Shown one piece after another: positions 45,558 through 53,746 of a stretch of 64,000 nucleotides of DNA. How positions within the stretch are numbered: position 1 is the stretch's first letter; each line of letters opens with the position of its first letter. The DNA comes from Candidatus Nitrosymbiomonas proteolyticus (GTDB taxonomy: Bacteria > Armatimonadota > Fimbriimonadia > Fimbriimonadales > Fimbriimonadaceae), in assembly GCA_017347465.1 (NCBI GenBank), contig AP021858.1, positions 2,684,472 to 2,748,471 of the forward strand. The letters are read 5' to 3'. The notes beneath the pieces are model-generated. The model saw nothing but the letters and a program-made list of their open reading frames with translations. It ran no database searches and was not told where the DNA came from. The position numbers were made by a program, and so were the translations under genes.

Positions 45558-45590
45558 CCGGACAGGCGGATGGTCGTGCCGTTTGTCCGG
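45558..45590 (+). repeat. Structured hairpin repeat, copy 2
   Basis: Identical arms (CCGGACA 45558-45564, TGTCCGG 45584-45590) and identical loop to the copy at 45492. Confidence 0.7.
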
Positions 45591-45700
45591 GAGGATTAGG
45601 AAACCTCTCGTCCGAATCGCGTAAGAGACGTTCCGGGAAGAAGGAGGTCGGGAAGTCTGAACACGGGTTAAGCGCTAGGCCGGTCCCGGCATCAGACCTT

Positions 45701-45736
45701 CCCTGACAAACGGCACAATCCCTCCGCCTGTCAGGG
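45701..45736 (-). repeat. Structured hairpin repeat, inverted copy 3 with compensatory stem change
   Basis: On the minus strand it reads CCCTGACA, a loop beginning GGCGGAGGG and ending TGTGCCGTT, then TGTCAGGG. The stem differs from the other two copies by a G-C to T-A swap that keeps pairing, while the loop stays similar. This supports a conserved structure rather than chance. Confidence 0.65.
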
Positions 45737-45843
45737 CCACCCGCCGTGCAACCATTTTTTGTCGGCTTAATCCCCTTTTCCCAATCCCCGATAAAGTCTC
45801 GGTTGCACCTTAGGCAGAACCACTTCGTAGTACCCATTTGCGC

Positions 45844-46668
45844 TCACAACCCCAGCCTCGGCCAGAGGGCGTCTATGCGGGATTTGACCTCCGGCGACAT
45901 CTCGATCAGTTTGGGGAAGTCGCGGCTAAACCCGTTCTCGCCCGGCCACTTGTGCGTGCAGTCGAAGCCGATCTTGCCGCCGAAGCCTTCGGCCAGCGAC
46001 GCGTGGTCGAGCTGGTCCACCGGGCCGCGCGAGTGCAGCGCGTCGCGCCCGGGGTCGCAGTTCGCACCGAGACGGAACAACACCTGCGCCGTGTCCTGCA
46101 CGTCCACGTCCTCATCAAAGATAAAAACAAACTTAGTAAAGGCAAGACCGCCGAGCCCCCACACCGCGTTCATCACCTTGTACGCATGCCCCGGATACTT
46201 TTTGCGAATCGAGACGAACGCAACGTTGTGGAAGCACGCCTCGACCGGCAGGTGGATGTCCACGATCTCCGGCACGGTGAGGCGGATCATCGGCATGAAG
46301 ATGCGCTCGACCGCCTTGCCCATCCATCCGTCCTCCATCGGCGGCTGGCCGACGATCGTCGCGGGATAGATCGCTTTGTCCCGCATCGTGACGCACGTGC
46401 AGTGGAACACGGGGAACATGCCCGCGAGCGAGTAGTAGCCGGTGTGGTCGCCGAACGGGCCTTCGAGGCGTCTTTCGTTCGGGTCCACGTAGCCTTCGAG
46501 GATGATTTCCGCGTCGGCGGGGACCTTCATGTCGATCGTTTTGCATTGCACGAGCTCGGCGTTCTTTCTTCTTAAGAAGCCGGCGAAGGCCATTTCGTCG
46601 AGGCCCGGCGGGAGGGGGGAGATGGCGGCGAAGGTGTAGGCGGGGTCTCCGCCAAGCGCGACGGCCAC
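45844..46668 (-). CDS. ubiD: UbiD-family decarboxylase, C-terminal fragment (frame-broken gene)
   Basis: The C-terminal 274 residues of a UbiD/prenylated-FMN decarboxylase: VAVALGGDPAYTFAAISPLP, then AGFLRRKNAELVQCKTID and VPADAEIILEGYVDPNERRLEGPFGDHTGYYS with the conserved ExxxEGPFGDHxGYY stretch. The first usable start is GTG 46668, but the homology continues upstream in this frame (ARGVEIPPPGTLH), so this is the second half of the gene whose first half is at 46572-47798. One base missing from a C tract in the 111-bp repeat array separates the two frames. Confidence 0.8.
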   Translation of the reverse strand: MAVALGGDPAYTFAAISPLPPGLDEMAFAGFLRRKNAELVQCKTIDMKVPADAEIILEGYVDPNERRLEGPFGDHTGYYSLAGMFPVFHCTCVTMRDKAIYPATIVGQPPMEDGWMGKAVERIFMPMIRLTVPEIVDIHLPVEACFHNVAFVSIRKKYPGHAYKVMNAVWGLGGLAFTKFVFIFDEDVDVQDTAQVLFRLGANCDPGRDALHSRGPVDQLDHASLAEGFGGKIGFDCTHKWPGENGFSRDFPKLIEMSPEVKSRIDALWPRLGL

Positions 46669-47798
46669 ATGGAGGGTGCCGGGGGGAGGAATCTCGACTC
46701 CACGGGCTTTGCTCGGCTGGCGCCCCTCACCCCCTGGCCCCCTCTCCCCCGGAGGGGCGAGGGGGGATGGGGAATATCCAGTGCCCTGACCTGCAACCCC
46801 AGCATTCGAGCCTTCCGAACCCTTGCTTCCGAACCCCTCACCCCCTGGCCCCCTCTCCCCGGAGGGGCGAGGGGGGATGGGGAAGATCCAAAGCCCTGAC
46901 CTGCAACCCCAGCATTCGAGCCTTCCGAACCCTTGCTTCCGAGCCCCTCACCCCCTGGCCCCCTCTCCCCAGGAGGGGCGAGGGGGGATGGGGAAGATTC
47001 AAAGCCCTGACCTGCAACCCCAGCATTCGAGCCTTCCGAACCCTTGCTTCCGTGCCCCTCACCCCCTGGCCCCCTCTCCCCCGGAGGGGCGAGGGGGGAT
47101 GGGGAGGCTAATTCTTCCATGTGCCTCATGCCCGTCTTGTGCATTTGCCAGTGCATCCCGAGCGTGTTGCGATCGTAGAGCTGCATGCGGTACATGCCGA
47201 CGTTCCGCTTGCCTGTATTGGGGTCATAGGTAAACACGAGCGGCAGAGTGAGGAACGGCCCGCCGTCTTCCGGCCAACAAGTGAGGATCGGGAGCCGGGT
47301 GAGGTCCACCTCGTCGCCCTTCAGCACGATCTCTTGGCACGGACCGCGGCTGACCGTCTTCGGGATCGCAGTCTTGAGCTCCTTGAATGCCCGGATTGCC
47401 AACTGCAGGGCATCACCGGGAGATTTGGGAATTGGAGGAGGCAACAGCGCGGCGATCCGCTCGGTGTGCTCCTCGAAGTCAGCGACCCCCAGAGCCATGC
47501 TCATGCGCTTTCGCGAGCCCATCGTGTTGATCGCAACCGGGAAACCGAACCTCTGGCTCTGCCCCAGCGAAGCCTCCAAAGGCGGCTCGCCCATAACCGC
47601 GCTGCGGGGGTTCGACGTGCCAAGCCGATGAGGCGGTCCGGCGACATTCTCGAACAGAAGCGCCGGGCCGCCAGACTTCATAACTCGGTCCGCGATCTCC
47701 GTGATTTCAAGATAGGGCGAGACGGGTTCTGCGATCCGCTTCAGCTCGCCCGCTCTCTCAAGAGCGTCGAGAAACTCCCGAAAGTCGCGATAGGCCAT
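46572..47798 (-). CDS. ubiD: UbiD-family decarboxylase, N-terminal fragment running into minisatellite
   Basis: UbiD enzymes remove the carboxyl group of aromatic or unsaturated acids with prenylated FMN, as in quinone synthesis. MAYRDFREFLDALERAGELK (start ATG 47798), then LLFENVAGPPHRLGTSNPRS and GMYRMQLYDRNTLGMHWQMH (the prFMN region) are family hallmarks. After GMRHMEEL the frame enters the repeat array: two units read SPLAPPGERGPGGEG, then the frame slips at unit 46834 to SPLAPPGRGGQGVRG and ends off-frame. Activity depends on whether the slip is real and whether the inserted 37-residue units are tolerated. Confidence 0.8.
   Translation of the reverse strand: MAYRDFREFLDALERAGELKRIAEPVSPYLEITEIADRVMKSGGPALLFENVAGPPHRLGTSNPRSAVMGEPPLEASLGQSQRFGFPVAINTMGSRKRMSMALGVADFEEHTERIAALLPPPIPKSPGDALQLAIRAFKELKTAIPKTVSRGPCQEIVLKGDEVDLTRLPILTCWPEDGGPFLTLPLVFTYDPNTGKRNVGMYRMQLYDRNTLGMHWQMHKTGMRHMEELASPSPLAPPGERGPGGEGHGSKGSEGSNAGVAGQGFESSPSPLAPPGERGPGGEGLGSKGSEGSNAGVAGQGFGSSPSPLAPPGRGGQGVRGSEARVRKARMLGLQVRALDIPHPPSPLRGRGGQGVRGASRAKPVESRFLPPAPSMWPSRLAETPPTPSPPSPPSRRASTKWPSPAS
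46723..47100. repeat. 111-bp in-frame minisatellite inside ubiD, with REP-like hairpin
   Basis: Unit starts (CCCCTCACCCCCTGG) at 46723, 46834, 46944 and 47055: spacings 111, 110 and 111. 111 bases are 37 codons, so complete units keep the ubiD frame. Unit 46834 has four instead of five C in its tract, causing the frameshift; unit 46944 has four C plus A, keeping length. Each unit holds the hairpin CCCCCTC-T-CCCC / CGGA / GGGG-C-GAGGGGG. The spacer repeats CCTGACCTGCAACCCCAGCA and CCGAACCCTTGCTTCC. Confidence 0.9.
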
Positions 47799-47863
47799 TG
47801 CTGCCCATTCTACAGCCTTCGAACTCAATTCGGCTTAGCGGCGCGCGAAGGGACTTCGGGGCC

Positions 47864-49489
47864 TCACGAATCCTCATCAGCCGGCCTTCCCTCCAGCGTG
47901 AAAAAGAGGGTAGCTCCCCTACCCTCTTCACTCTCCGCCCACAGCCTTCCGCCGTGTCCTCCGATAATCCGTTCGCATATCGAAAGGCCTATACCGGTAC
48001 CCGCATATTCCCGATTGGAATGCAATCTCTCAAAGGGCCTAAGCGCCTTCTCAAAGAGCGTAGCGTCAAACCCTATTCCATTGTCTCGGATATAGAACAC
48101 GGTCTCACCCGATTCGACGAACGATCCGAGTTCAACTCGAGGGTCTTCGACCTGGGAGGAGTACTTGAGCGCGTTCGATAAGAGGTTTTCGAGGAGAATA
48201 TGAATCAAGTGCACATCAGCCTGGGCAAGCATCGAATCGGGGATCGAAACACGCGCTTTTGGATTGTGCCTCGCGGTAACCAATACCGAAAGCTGCCGCG
48301 CTACATCCGCCAAATCGACCGTCGTGCGCTCCAACCGAATCCGAGACACTTTTGAGAAATTGAGAAGGTCGGTGATCAGGGCGTCCATGCGGAGAATCGA
48401 GCTTTCGATGCCTTCGAGGGACTCCGCGATTTCCCCTTTGGCTGACGCACCCAACTCCTCCCTCAGAACCCCAGCGTGGAGCGAGATCGACCGCAAGGGG
48501 GAACGAAGATCGTGGGACACGGAGTACGAAAATGACTCCAGATTCGCGTTGGCGGATTCCAGTTCGCTCGTTCGGTCAGCGACGCGCCTTTCGAGTTCGG
48601 CGTTCAGCGATAGCAGCTCTTCCTGAGCGTCCAGACGAAGGCTCTCCGCCATCTCGAGGGCCTTGCCGATGCGCCCCGCGATGTGGGCGGTAGTCACCAC
48701 GATGACGCCCCCCGTTAGCGCCGAAGTGGCGGCGGCGAGCAGAACCGTGTTCGCTTCGTCCTCGCGCAAGAGTGCAAAGCAAATCACCGAGTACACGATG
48801 ATCGCCCCCACACCGATAGGGAGGAACGATCTCAGCAAAATGGCCCTCGGAGCGGGTCCCAAGAAATGTCGAAGAGGCCAGCTCTCTGGCCCTGCGGCAT
48901 AGATGGCGCCGACGGAGAGAGTCACAAACGATAGCGCCGTCGTTACGGCTACCGGAATGTGAGCCCCGCCGTACAGCAACGGCTGTCCAAACGCGTACCC
49001 GATGAGGACCAAGGAAGCGATGACCAGCGATCCCAGCGCAAGCGACGCCGCGAGCGTACGATCGGACCGATTGTGAATCGACGCAAAGAGGTTGAGGCTA
49101 ACCGAGCCCCCCAAGGCCACGAAGCAAAGCGCCGTGACGATTGACATTCGTCCGGTCAACACCTGCCCAAAGCGCTCGGGCTGAGAGACTAGCCAGCGCT
49201 CCAATACATCGACGCCGACCCCGTACCCGATCACTAGGAGCAGAAGACAATAGGCGACCACTAACGAGGACGCAAGGAGACCCAATACATTGAAAAACGT
49301 AGCACCTTTTCTGCGCACGAAAATAACACACAATGAAAGTACGACAAAGCAGATTGCCGTACTGGGAGCCATCGGAATGTACTCTGTACTCGTGCTCGCC
49401 AGCAGGTGCTCGCCGGTAACCCAGCCTACGATCGCAATTCCGCTGATCCCCAACGAAGCGAAAGCGAAGCCGTACCGAATCCAGTTCAT
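47864..49489 (-). CDS. Membrane sensor histidine kinase
   Basis: Two-component kinase. Residues 1-265 hold seven or eight membrane segments without a recognised ligand domain. A coiled coil (LNAELERRVADRTSELESAN) leads to the HisKA box FSYSVSHDLRSPLRSISLHAG (phospho-His about residue 330). The ATPase domain shows NLLSNALKYSSQ (N box), FYIRDNGIGFD (G1), ERLHSNREYAGTGIGLSICERII (F/G2). FSYSVSHDLR and the ending RGATLFFTL are typical of phytochrome-type kinases. No response regulator gene is adjacent. Confidence 0.88.
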   Translation of the reverse strand: MNWIRYGFAFASLGISGIAIVGWVTGEHLLASTSTEYIPMAPSTAICFVVLSLCVIFVRRKGATFFNVLGLLASSLVVAYCLLLLVIGYGVGVDVLERWLVSQPERFGQVLTGRMSIVTALCFVALGGSVSLNLFASIHNRSDRTLAASLALGSLVIASLVLIGYAFGQPLLYGGAHIPVAVTTALSFVTLSVGAIYAAGPESWPLRHFLGPAPRAILLRSFLPIGVGAIIVYSVICFALLREDEANTVLLAAATSALTGGVIVVTTAHIAGRIGKALEMAESLRLDAQEELLSLNAELERRVADRTSELESANANLESFSYSVSHDLRSPLRSISLHAGVLREELGASAKGEIAESLEGIESSILRMDALITDLLNFSKVSRIRLERTTVDLADVARQLSVLVTARHNPKARVSIPDSMLAQADVHLIHILLENLLSNALKYSSQVEDPRVELGSFVESGETVFYIRDNGIGFDATLFEKALRPFERLHSNREYAGTGIGLSICERIIGGHGGRLWAESEEGRGATLFFTLEGRPADEDS

Positions 49490-49674
49490 CCCATAGCAAG
49501 AGCCAATTGCCCAATCGGGCCGCGCACAAGACCGTGAAGTACGGCGTCCTGCGGCATCATACTTTATACCCTACTACAGTATACGCCGATTCGACAACCC
49601 TTTTTCCCGAAAACCGACGAATCGCGACTCGCGGCAGCCGCATTGCCATCCCACCCTTTGGGTCATAATCCGGC

Positions 49675-49893
49675 GTGCGACTCGATATCGACCCCGACAT
49701 CCGCAGAGCCTGGACGCCGCCTACGGAGTTCTATCGTTCGGCTGCTGCCTATGACGCCGTCCGGGAGGCCGTGTTCGCACGGTCTTGGCAGTATGTCGGC
49801 GACGTGGGCCAACTCAAGGCGCCGGGGAGCGCCGTCCCAACGACCCTCCTAAGGGGCGCCTCTTGCTCGGGTGGAGCCGAAGACACCCGATAG
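49675..49893 (+). pseudogene. N-terminal remnant of a Rieske-type ring hydroxylase
   Basis: Codons from GTG 49675 give IDPDIRRAWTPPTEFYRSAA, then YDAVREAVFARSWQYVGDVGQLKAPGSAVPTTLL, the pattern seen just before the Rieske domain of aromatic-ring hydroxylating oxygenase alpha subunits (FxxExxxIFxRSWxYVGHxxEL-x-PG-Y). The Rieske CxH...CxxH motif and everything after are missing, and the frame ends after an unrelated GASCSGGAEDTR. Probably a deletion relic. No partner subunit nearby. Confidence 0.55.
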
Positions 49894-49988
49894 GAAATTG
49901 GGAACGAAAGCTTGACGTTCACTGCCGGACAGGGCCCAATCCCCCGAAAAGGCCCAAGATTCCGTCAACTTCGGATTTCGGCATTTTC

Positions 49989-50780
49989 TTAGTGGATGGC
50001 CGCCACTTTTCTCGAAGACCGCAAGTAGTTAATTGCGTAATAGTAGTCTTCGATGTAGTCGATATCGTAAGCAAGTTCGGGTGCGGAATCCAACACGGCC
50101 GCTCCCGAACATTGCAGAAGCTCCATTACCTTATCTTCGATATCTCGTATGGTAAGCCGCTTCGTCAGGTAGAGCGCGACGAACCGCCAGCCCAGCAATC
50201 GGGCGAGCCCGAACTTGCTCTTGCGATTCACAAAAACCTGATCGACGTGATGAATCGCCTTTTGAAGCGCCCGAGTGCCCACGTTGAACAGGCATCCGGT
50301 CGTATAGGTTCCGTCGCGAAGAGTTACAAACGTCGCGCTAGCTTGAGGGTAGGACTCAGCATAGTCCTCATAGGCGATGAGTGGAATGCAAAAATCGCGA
50401 TTCGTAGGGCACTTATCGAGGAAGGCTCCTATGCTTTCGACGGTAAGGAACGGCAAATCGGCCGTGCAGATAAGGACGCGCTCCGGCTGCTCGCCCAATT
50501 CGATCAGGCTATCGAGGCCGCGGAAGATGTTCTCTGGACCCGTCGAGCCTTCCTTCACCTTAACGTCCGCTGGAGCCGCGTCAGGGTGGTTCAAGATGTC
50601 GTCCGGGCCGACCAGGACGATCCGGCCCACTCGGCCAGAATCGCGCAACGTCGTAAGCGTGCGATCCAAGACCGTCCGGCCGTCGAACTTGACCAAGGGC
50701 TTCCGGCGCGTTCCGACCACGCGGGCGTAATTCTCGTCAATCTTCCCTCCTGCCGGTAGGATCACATCCAGTTTCGTCAC
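49989..50780 (-). CDS. MobA-like nucleotidyltransferase
   Basis: Transfers a nucleotide to a small-molecule phosphate. LDVILPAGGKIDENYARVVGTRRKPLVKFDGRTVLDRTL carries the PAGG-x-RxxxKPLxxxxG nucleotide-binding signature (residues 4-42). VLICTADLPFLTVESIGAFL holds the metal-binding Asp (about 100-120). The C-terminal half is unusual, with FVNRKSKFGLARLLGWRFVALYLTKRLT and an acidic tyrosine-rich tail. The family includes MobA, IspD-like and sugar-1-phosphate enzymes; the substrate is unknown. 263 residues. Confidence 0.75.
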   Translation of the reverse strand: MTKLDVILPAGGKIDENYARVVGTRRKPLVKFDGRTVLDRTLTTLRDSGRVGRIVLVGPDDILNHPDAAPADVKVKEGSTGPENIFRGLDSLIELGEQPERVLICTADLPFLTVESIGAFLDKCPTNRDFCIPLIAYEDYAESYPQASATFVTLRDGTYTTGCLFNVGTRALQKAIHHVDQVFVNRKSKFGLARLLGWRFVALYLTKRLTIRDIEDKVMELLQCSGAAVLDSAPELAYDIDYIEDYYYAINYLRSSRKVAAIH

Positions 50781-50877
50781 GGCTCCGAGCTTCCTCCTTC
50801 AATTCGCTTCCTGCTCGACCTGTTCATTAGTACGGCTTACCCCCGCTTCTGGGTGCGCTCAACCCCAGAAGGTTCTC

Positions 50878-51924
50878 CTATTCCAAGACCTCGAGGAGTC
50901 GCCTCGACCGCGAAGGATGTTTCAGTTTCTTCAGGCTCTTCTGCTCGATTTGTCTAATGCGCTCTCGCGTAACTCGGAAGCATTGGGCGACTTCTTCGAG
51001 CGTATAGGGCCGGCCATCCGTAAGACCGAATCGCAAAAGGATGACTTCTCTCTCGCGGGCGGAGAGGGTCTTCAGTACGTCTTCGATCCGCAAACGAACG
51101 ACCGCTCGAATCGCCGAATCGGACGCGTTCGAGGTTCCGCGATCTTCGATCAGCTCGCCCAGAATCGCGTCGTCGTGCTCGCCGATCGGGGTCTCCAACG
51201 AAATCGGCTCCGCGATCGCCCGGAAAAACTCGCGCACCTTTTCGGGCGCGATTCCGAGGTCCTCGGCCAGTTCGGACTCGGTGGGTTCGCGCCTCAGCTT
51301 CTGCTGCAAGCGCGTGGCGGCCTTGGTGAGCCGGTTGACGGCCTCAAGGGTGTGAACGGGCACACGGATCGTCCGGGAGTTGTCGCTTAGCGACCGCGAA
51401 ATGGCCTGACGAATCCACCAAGTCGCGTAGGTGCTAAACCGGTAGCCTTTTCTATAATCGAACTTCTCGACCGCGCGGATCAGCCCCATGTTGCCTTCTT
51501 GAATGAGGTCCTGCATCGAGAGACCCCGGCCCATGAACCGCTTCGCGATGCTGACGACCAGCCGAAGGTTCGCTTCGATCATCGCCCACTTGCACTTCTC
51601 GCATCCCAGTTGAGCCAGCTTGGCCAGTTCGATCTCCTGCTCAGGCGTGAGCAAGGGGCGCTTGCCGATCTTCCGCAGCCACATTCGAACCGAGTCTTCC
51701 AGCAGCGCGCTGTCGAGTTCGGTGTTTTCAGGAATCTCGTTCGCTTCATCGAGGGGATCGAACTCGTCCTCATCGAGGTCGGTGAAGTCGAGACTCCCTG
51801 CAGCCGTGCCCCGAAGGGGGTCCTCGTGGCCCTGAGGCTCAGAGAGGGGTCCGGCAAGGGGAAACACCGCGCCAAAGCGATTCCGCACCGATTCTGCGAG
51901 ATTCTGATCGGTTTCCAGATGCAT
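50878..51924 (-). CDS. sigA: Principal RNA polymerase sigma factor (RpoD/SigA)
   Basis: Group 1/2 sigma-70. Region 1.2 [20 protein letters not shown], region 2 [20 protein letters not shown] and [15 protein letters not shown] (core and -10 binding), region 3 [16 protein letters not shown], region 4 [20 protein letters not shown] (-35 helix) then [13 protein letters not shown]. 348 residues, with only a short acidic start before region 1.2. It lies 88 bases after dnaG on the same strand, the classic dnaG-rpoD pairing without rpsU. Confidence 0.92.
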   Translation of the reverse strand: MHLETDQNLAESVRNRFGAVFPLAGPLSEPQGHEDPLRGTAAGSLDFTDLDEDEFDPLDEANEIPENTELDSALLEDSVRMWLRKIGKRPLLTPEQEIELAKLAQLGCEKCKWAMIEANLRLVVSIAKRFMGRGLSMQDLIQEGNMGLIRAVEKFDYRKGYRFSTYATWWIRQAISRSLSDNSRTIRVPVHTLEAVNRLTKAATRLQQKLRREPTESELAEDLGIAPEKVREFFRAIAEPISLETPIGEHDDAILGELIEDRGTSNASDSAIRAVVRLRIEDVLKTLSAREREVILLRFGLTDGRPYTLEEVAQCFRVTRERIRQIEQKSLKKLKHPSRSRRLLEVLE

Positions 51925-52012
51925 GACGAGCCTAGGTCCCCTGTTCGCAACGAAAAGCGTCGCCTAAGTACTCTATCACAGGTTTGCGCAAATCCCAAGG
52001 GTTTTTGCGAGG

Positions 52013-53740
52013 TTATTCACGCGGAGTCTTGATCGATGCAAGCTTTTCCATGATGGCTTGCAGACGTTCGTCGCCTTCTTGACCCGACTTGAGCTCATCG
52101 ATTCGCCGTTGCTCGGCCTGCGTTTCGAGCTTTGCCACGCATCCGTCAAGGTACCGCTCGTTGACCGTCTCTTCTCGCGCCGCGATGTCGGTGAGGGCTC
52201 GGCGGTGGTCGTCGGATTCGATCGCGTGCATCCACTCCCTGGGCGGACCCGAGGGCGGCCTTTCCGGAAACGCATCGAGAATCGCGGCGCGGCACTCTTG
52301 GGCAGCGGCGGAGAACCACAGCGATTCCCTCTTGAGGCTCGAGTAAGCTCGTTCGCGCAGAGGCTCCTCGACAAAGGCGTGAAGGACTCCGATCTCGGCT
52401 TGCGACATCGAGGGTTGCTTGGGGAGGGTGGGCTTGGTGGAGGCTGCCTTCCTCTGGACGGGCTTCTTGCCCGAGCGCAGCCTTCGAACCTCATTCAGCA
52501 GCGTGGAGACCGCCTGAGTGGAGCTCTGGTGAGGGAGATACTTGCCCGCAAGAATCGTCGCCATGCGCTCCACCAATGAGGGGTTGTCGCTGGTGGCCAA
52601 CACGCGGTAGATCGACGGCCAAAACTCCTGCGAATCGGGGTGAACCCTACGCTCAACCAAACTTACGCGAAAGACGATCGGCTCGACGGCGGCCGCGAGC
52701 GCTTCGTCCAACCCCGTGGGGCCGCGCGCCTTGACCAGGGAGTCGGGGTCTTGCCCGGGAGGAAGGTCGCAAACGCTGACCCGCAACCCTGCCTCGGCGA
52801 GCACCGCGCATCCTGATTCCGCAGCTTTCAGGCCCGCCTCATCCCCGTCATAGAGGATCACGACCTCCTCAGTGAACCGGCGCAAGAGCTTGGCCTGATC
52901 TTCGGTCAGCGCCGTCCCCAGCGAAGCCACCGCCGAATCGACTCCCGCGACGTGGCAGGCGATCACGTCGAGATACCCCTCGACGAGAACTGCGGGCTTG
53001 CCCTGGCTGAGCGCGTCCCTTGCTTGGAAGAGCCCGTACAGAACTCGCTTCTTCTTGAAGAGGGGCGTGTCGCCGCTGTTGATGTACTTGGGCTGCCCGT
53101 CGCCAAGGATTCTTCCCCCAAATGCGACCCATTTCCCTCGCTCGTCCCGGATGGGAAACATGAGGCGGCCCTTGAAGCGGTCGAAGTACCCACCCGTCCC
53201 GTCCTGCGCGACCACGTAAAGGTCCTTGGCAAGGGGAAGGCCCAGCTTCTTCGCCGCGAGTCTCTCTGCGAGCCCGGCGTCGACCGCGGGCGCAAAGCCA
53301 ATGTCCCAGGCTTCGAGCACCTTCTGGGTGAGCCCTCGCGACGCGCAGTAGTCGAGGGCAGGTCGGTGCCGGGAGAGGTTTTCCTTGAAGTAGGCGACCG
53401 CCTCCGCCATGATCCGGTCCTGGGTTTCCCGTTCGCCGGGCGGCTTCTTTTGCCCGCGAGAACGGAGTTCGACGCCGGCTTGTTGGGCGAGGAGTGCGAG
53501 CGCTTCGGCGAAATCGACGTTCTGGGTCTTCATGACCCAATCGAAGATATCGCCCCAGGCGCCACACGCCCAGCAACGGTAGGTCCCGGTGTCTTCAGAA
53601 ACAGTAAAGGAGGGGTGCTTGTCGTCGTGAAACGGACAGAGCCCCTCCCATCTCTTGCCTCGCTTCTTCAGCGAGACCCTTTGGCCGACAAGATCGACGA
53701 TGTTTACGCGATGGCGGATTTCGTCGCGCTCGTCGGCCAC
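52013..53740 (-). CDS. dnaG: DNA primase DnaG
   Basis: Makes RNA primers for replication. The N-terminal CHC2 zinc finger shows CPFHDDKHPSF (about 36-46) and YRCWACGAWGD (about 54-64). The core has GLPLAKDLYVVAQDGTGGYF and GRLMFPIRDERGKWVAFGGR; the Toprim part shows VLVEGYLDVIA and VVILYDGDEAGLKAAESG. The C-terminus (about 440-575) is the helicase-binding domain. 575 residues is full length. Ends 88 bases before sigA and follows a glycine-rich gene by six bases. Confidence 0.93.
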   Translation of the reverse strand: MADERDEIRHRVNIVDLVGQRVSLKKRGKRWEGLCPFHDDKHPSFTVSEDTGTYRCWACGAWGDIFDWVMKTQNVDFAEALALLAQQAGVELRSRGQKKPPGERETQDRIMAEAVAYFKENLSRHRPALDYCASRGLTQKVLEAWDIGFAPAVDAGLAERLAAKKLGLPLAKDLYVVAQDGTGGYFDRFKGRLMFPIRDERGKWVAFGGRILGDGQPKYINSGDTPLFKKKRVLYGLFQARDALSQGKPAVLVEGYLDVIACHVAGVDSAVASLGTALTEDQAKLLRRFTEEVVILYDGDEAGLKAAESGCAVLAEAGLRVSVCDLPPGQDPDSLVKARGPTGLDEALAAAVEPIVFRVSLVERRVHPDSQEFWPSIYRVLATSDNPSLVERMATILAGKYLPHQSSTQAVSTLLNEVRRLRSGKKPVQRKAASTKPTLPKQPSMSQAEIGVLHAFVEEPLRERAYSSLKRESLWFSAAAQECRAAILDAFPERPPSGPPREWMHAIESDDHRRALTDIAAREETVNERYLDGCVAKLETQAEQRRIDELKSGQEGDERLQAIMEKLASIKTPRE

Positions 53741-53746
53741 ATCTGC

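Noticed and set aside
45331-45837. A 168-codon minus-strand frame starting MGTTKWFCLRCNRDF with a CxxC
   Set aside because: It starts right after ubiD but lacks a ribosome binding site, runs through the structured repeats (PGQTARPSACPG twice) and enters the MFS gene antisense. A short zinc-ribbon peptide cannot be excluded.
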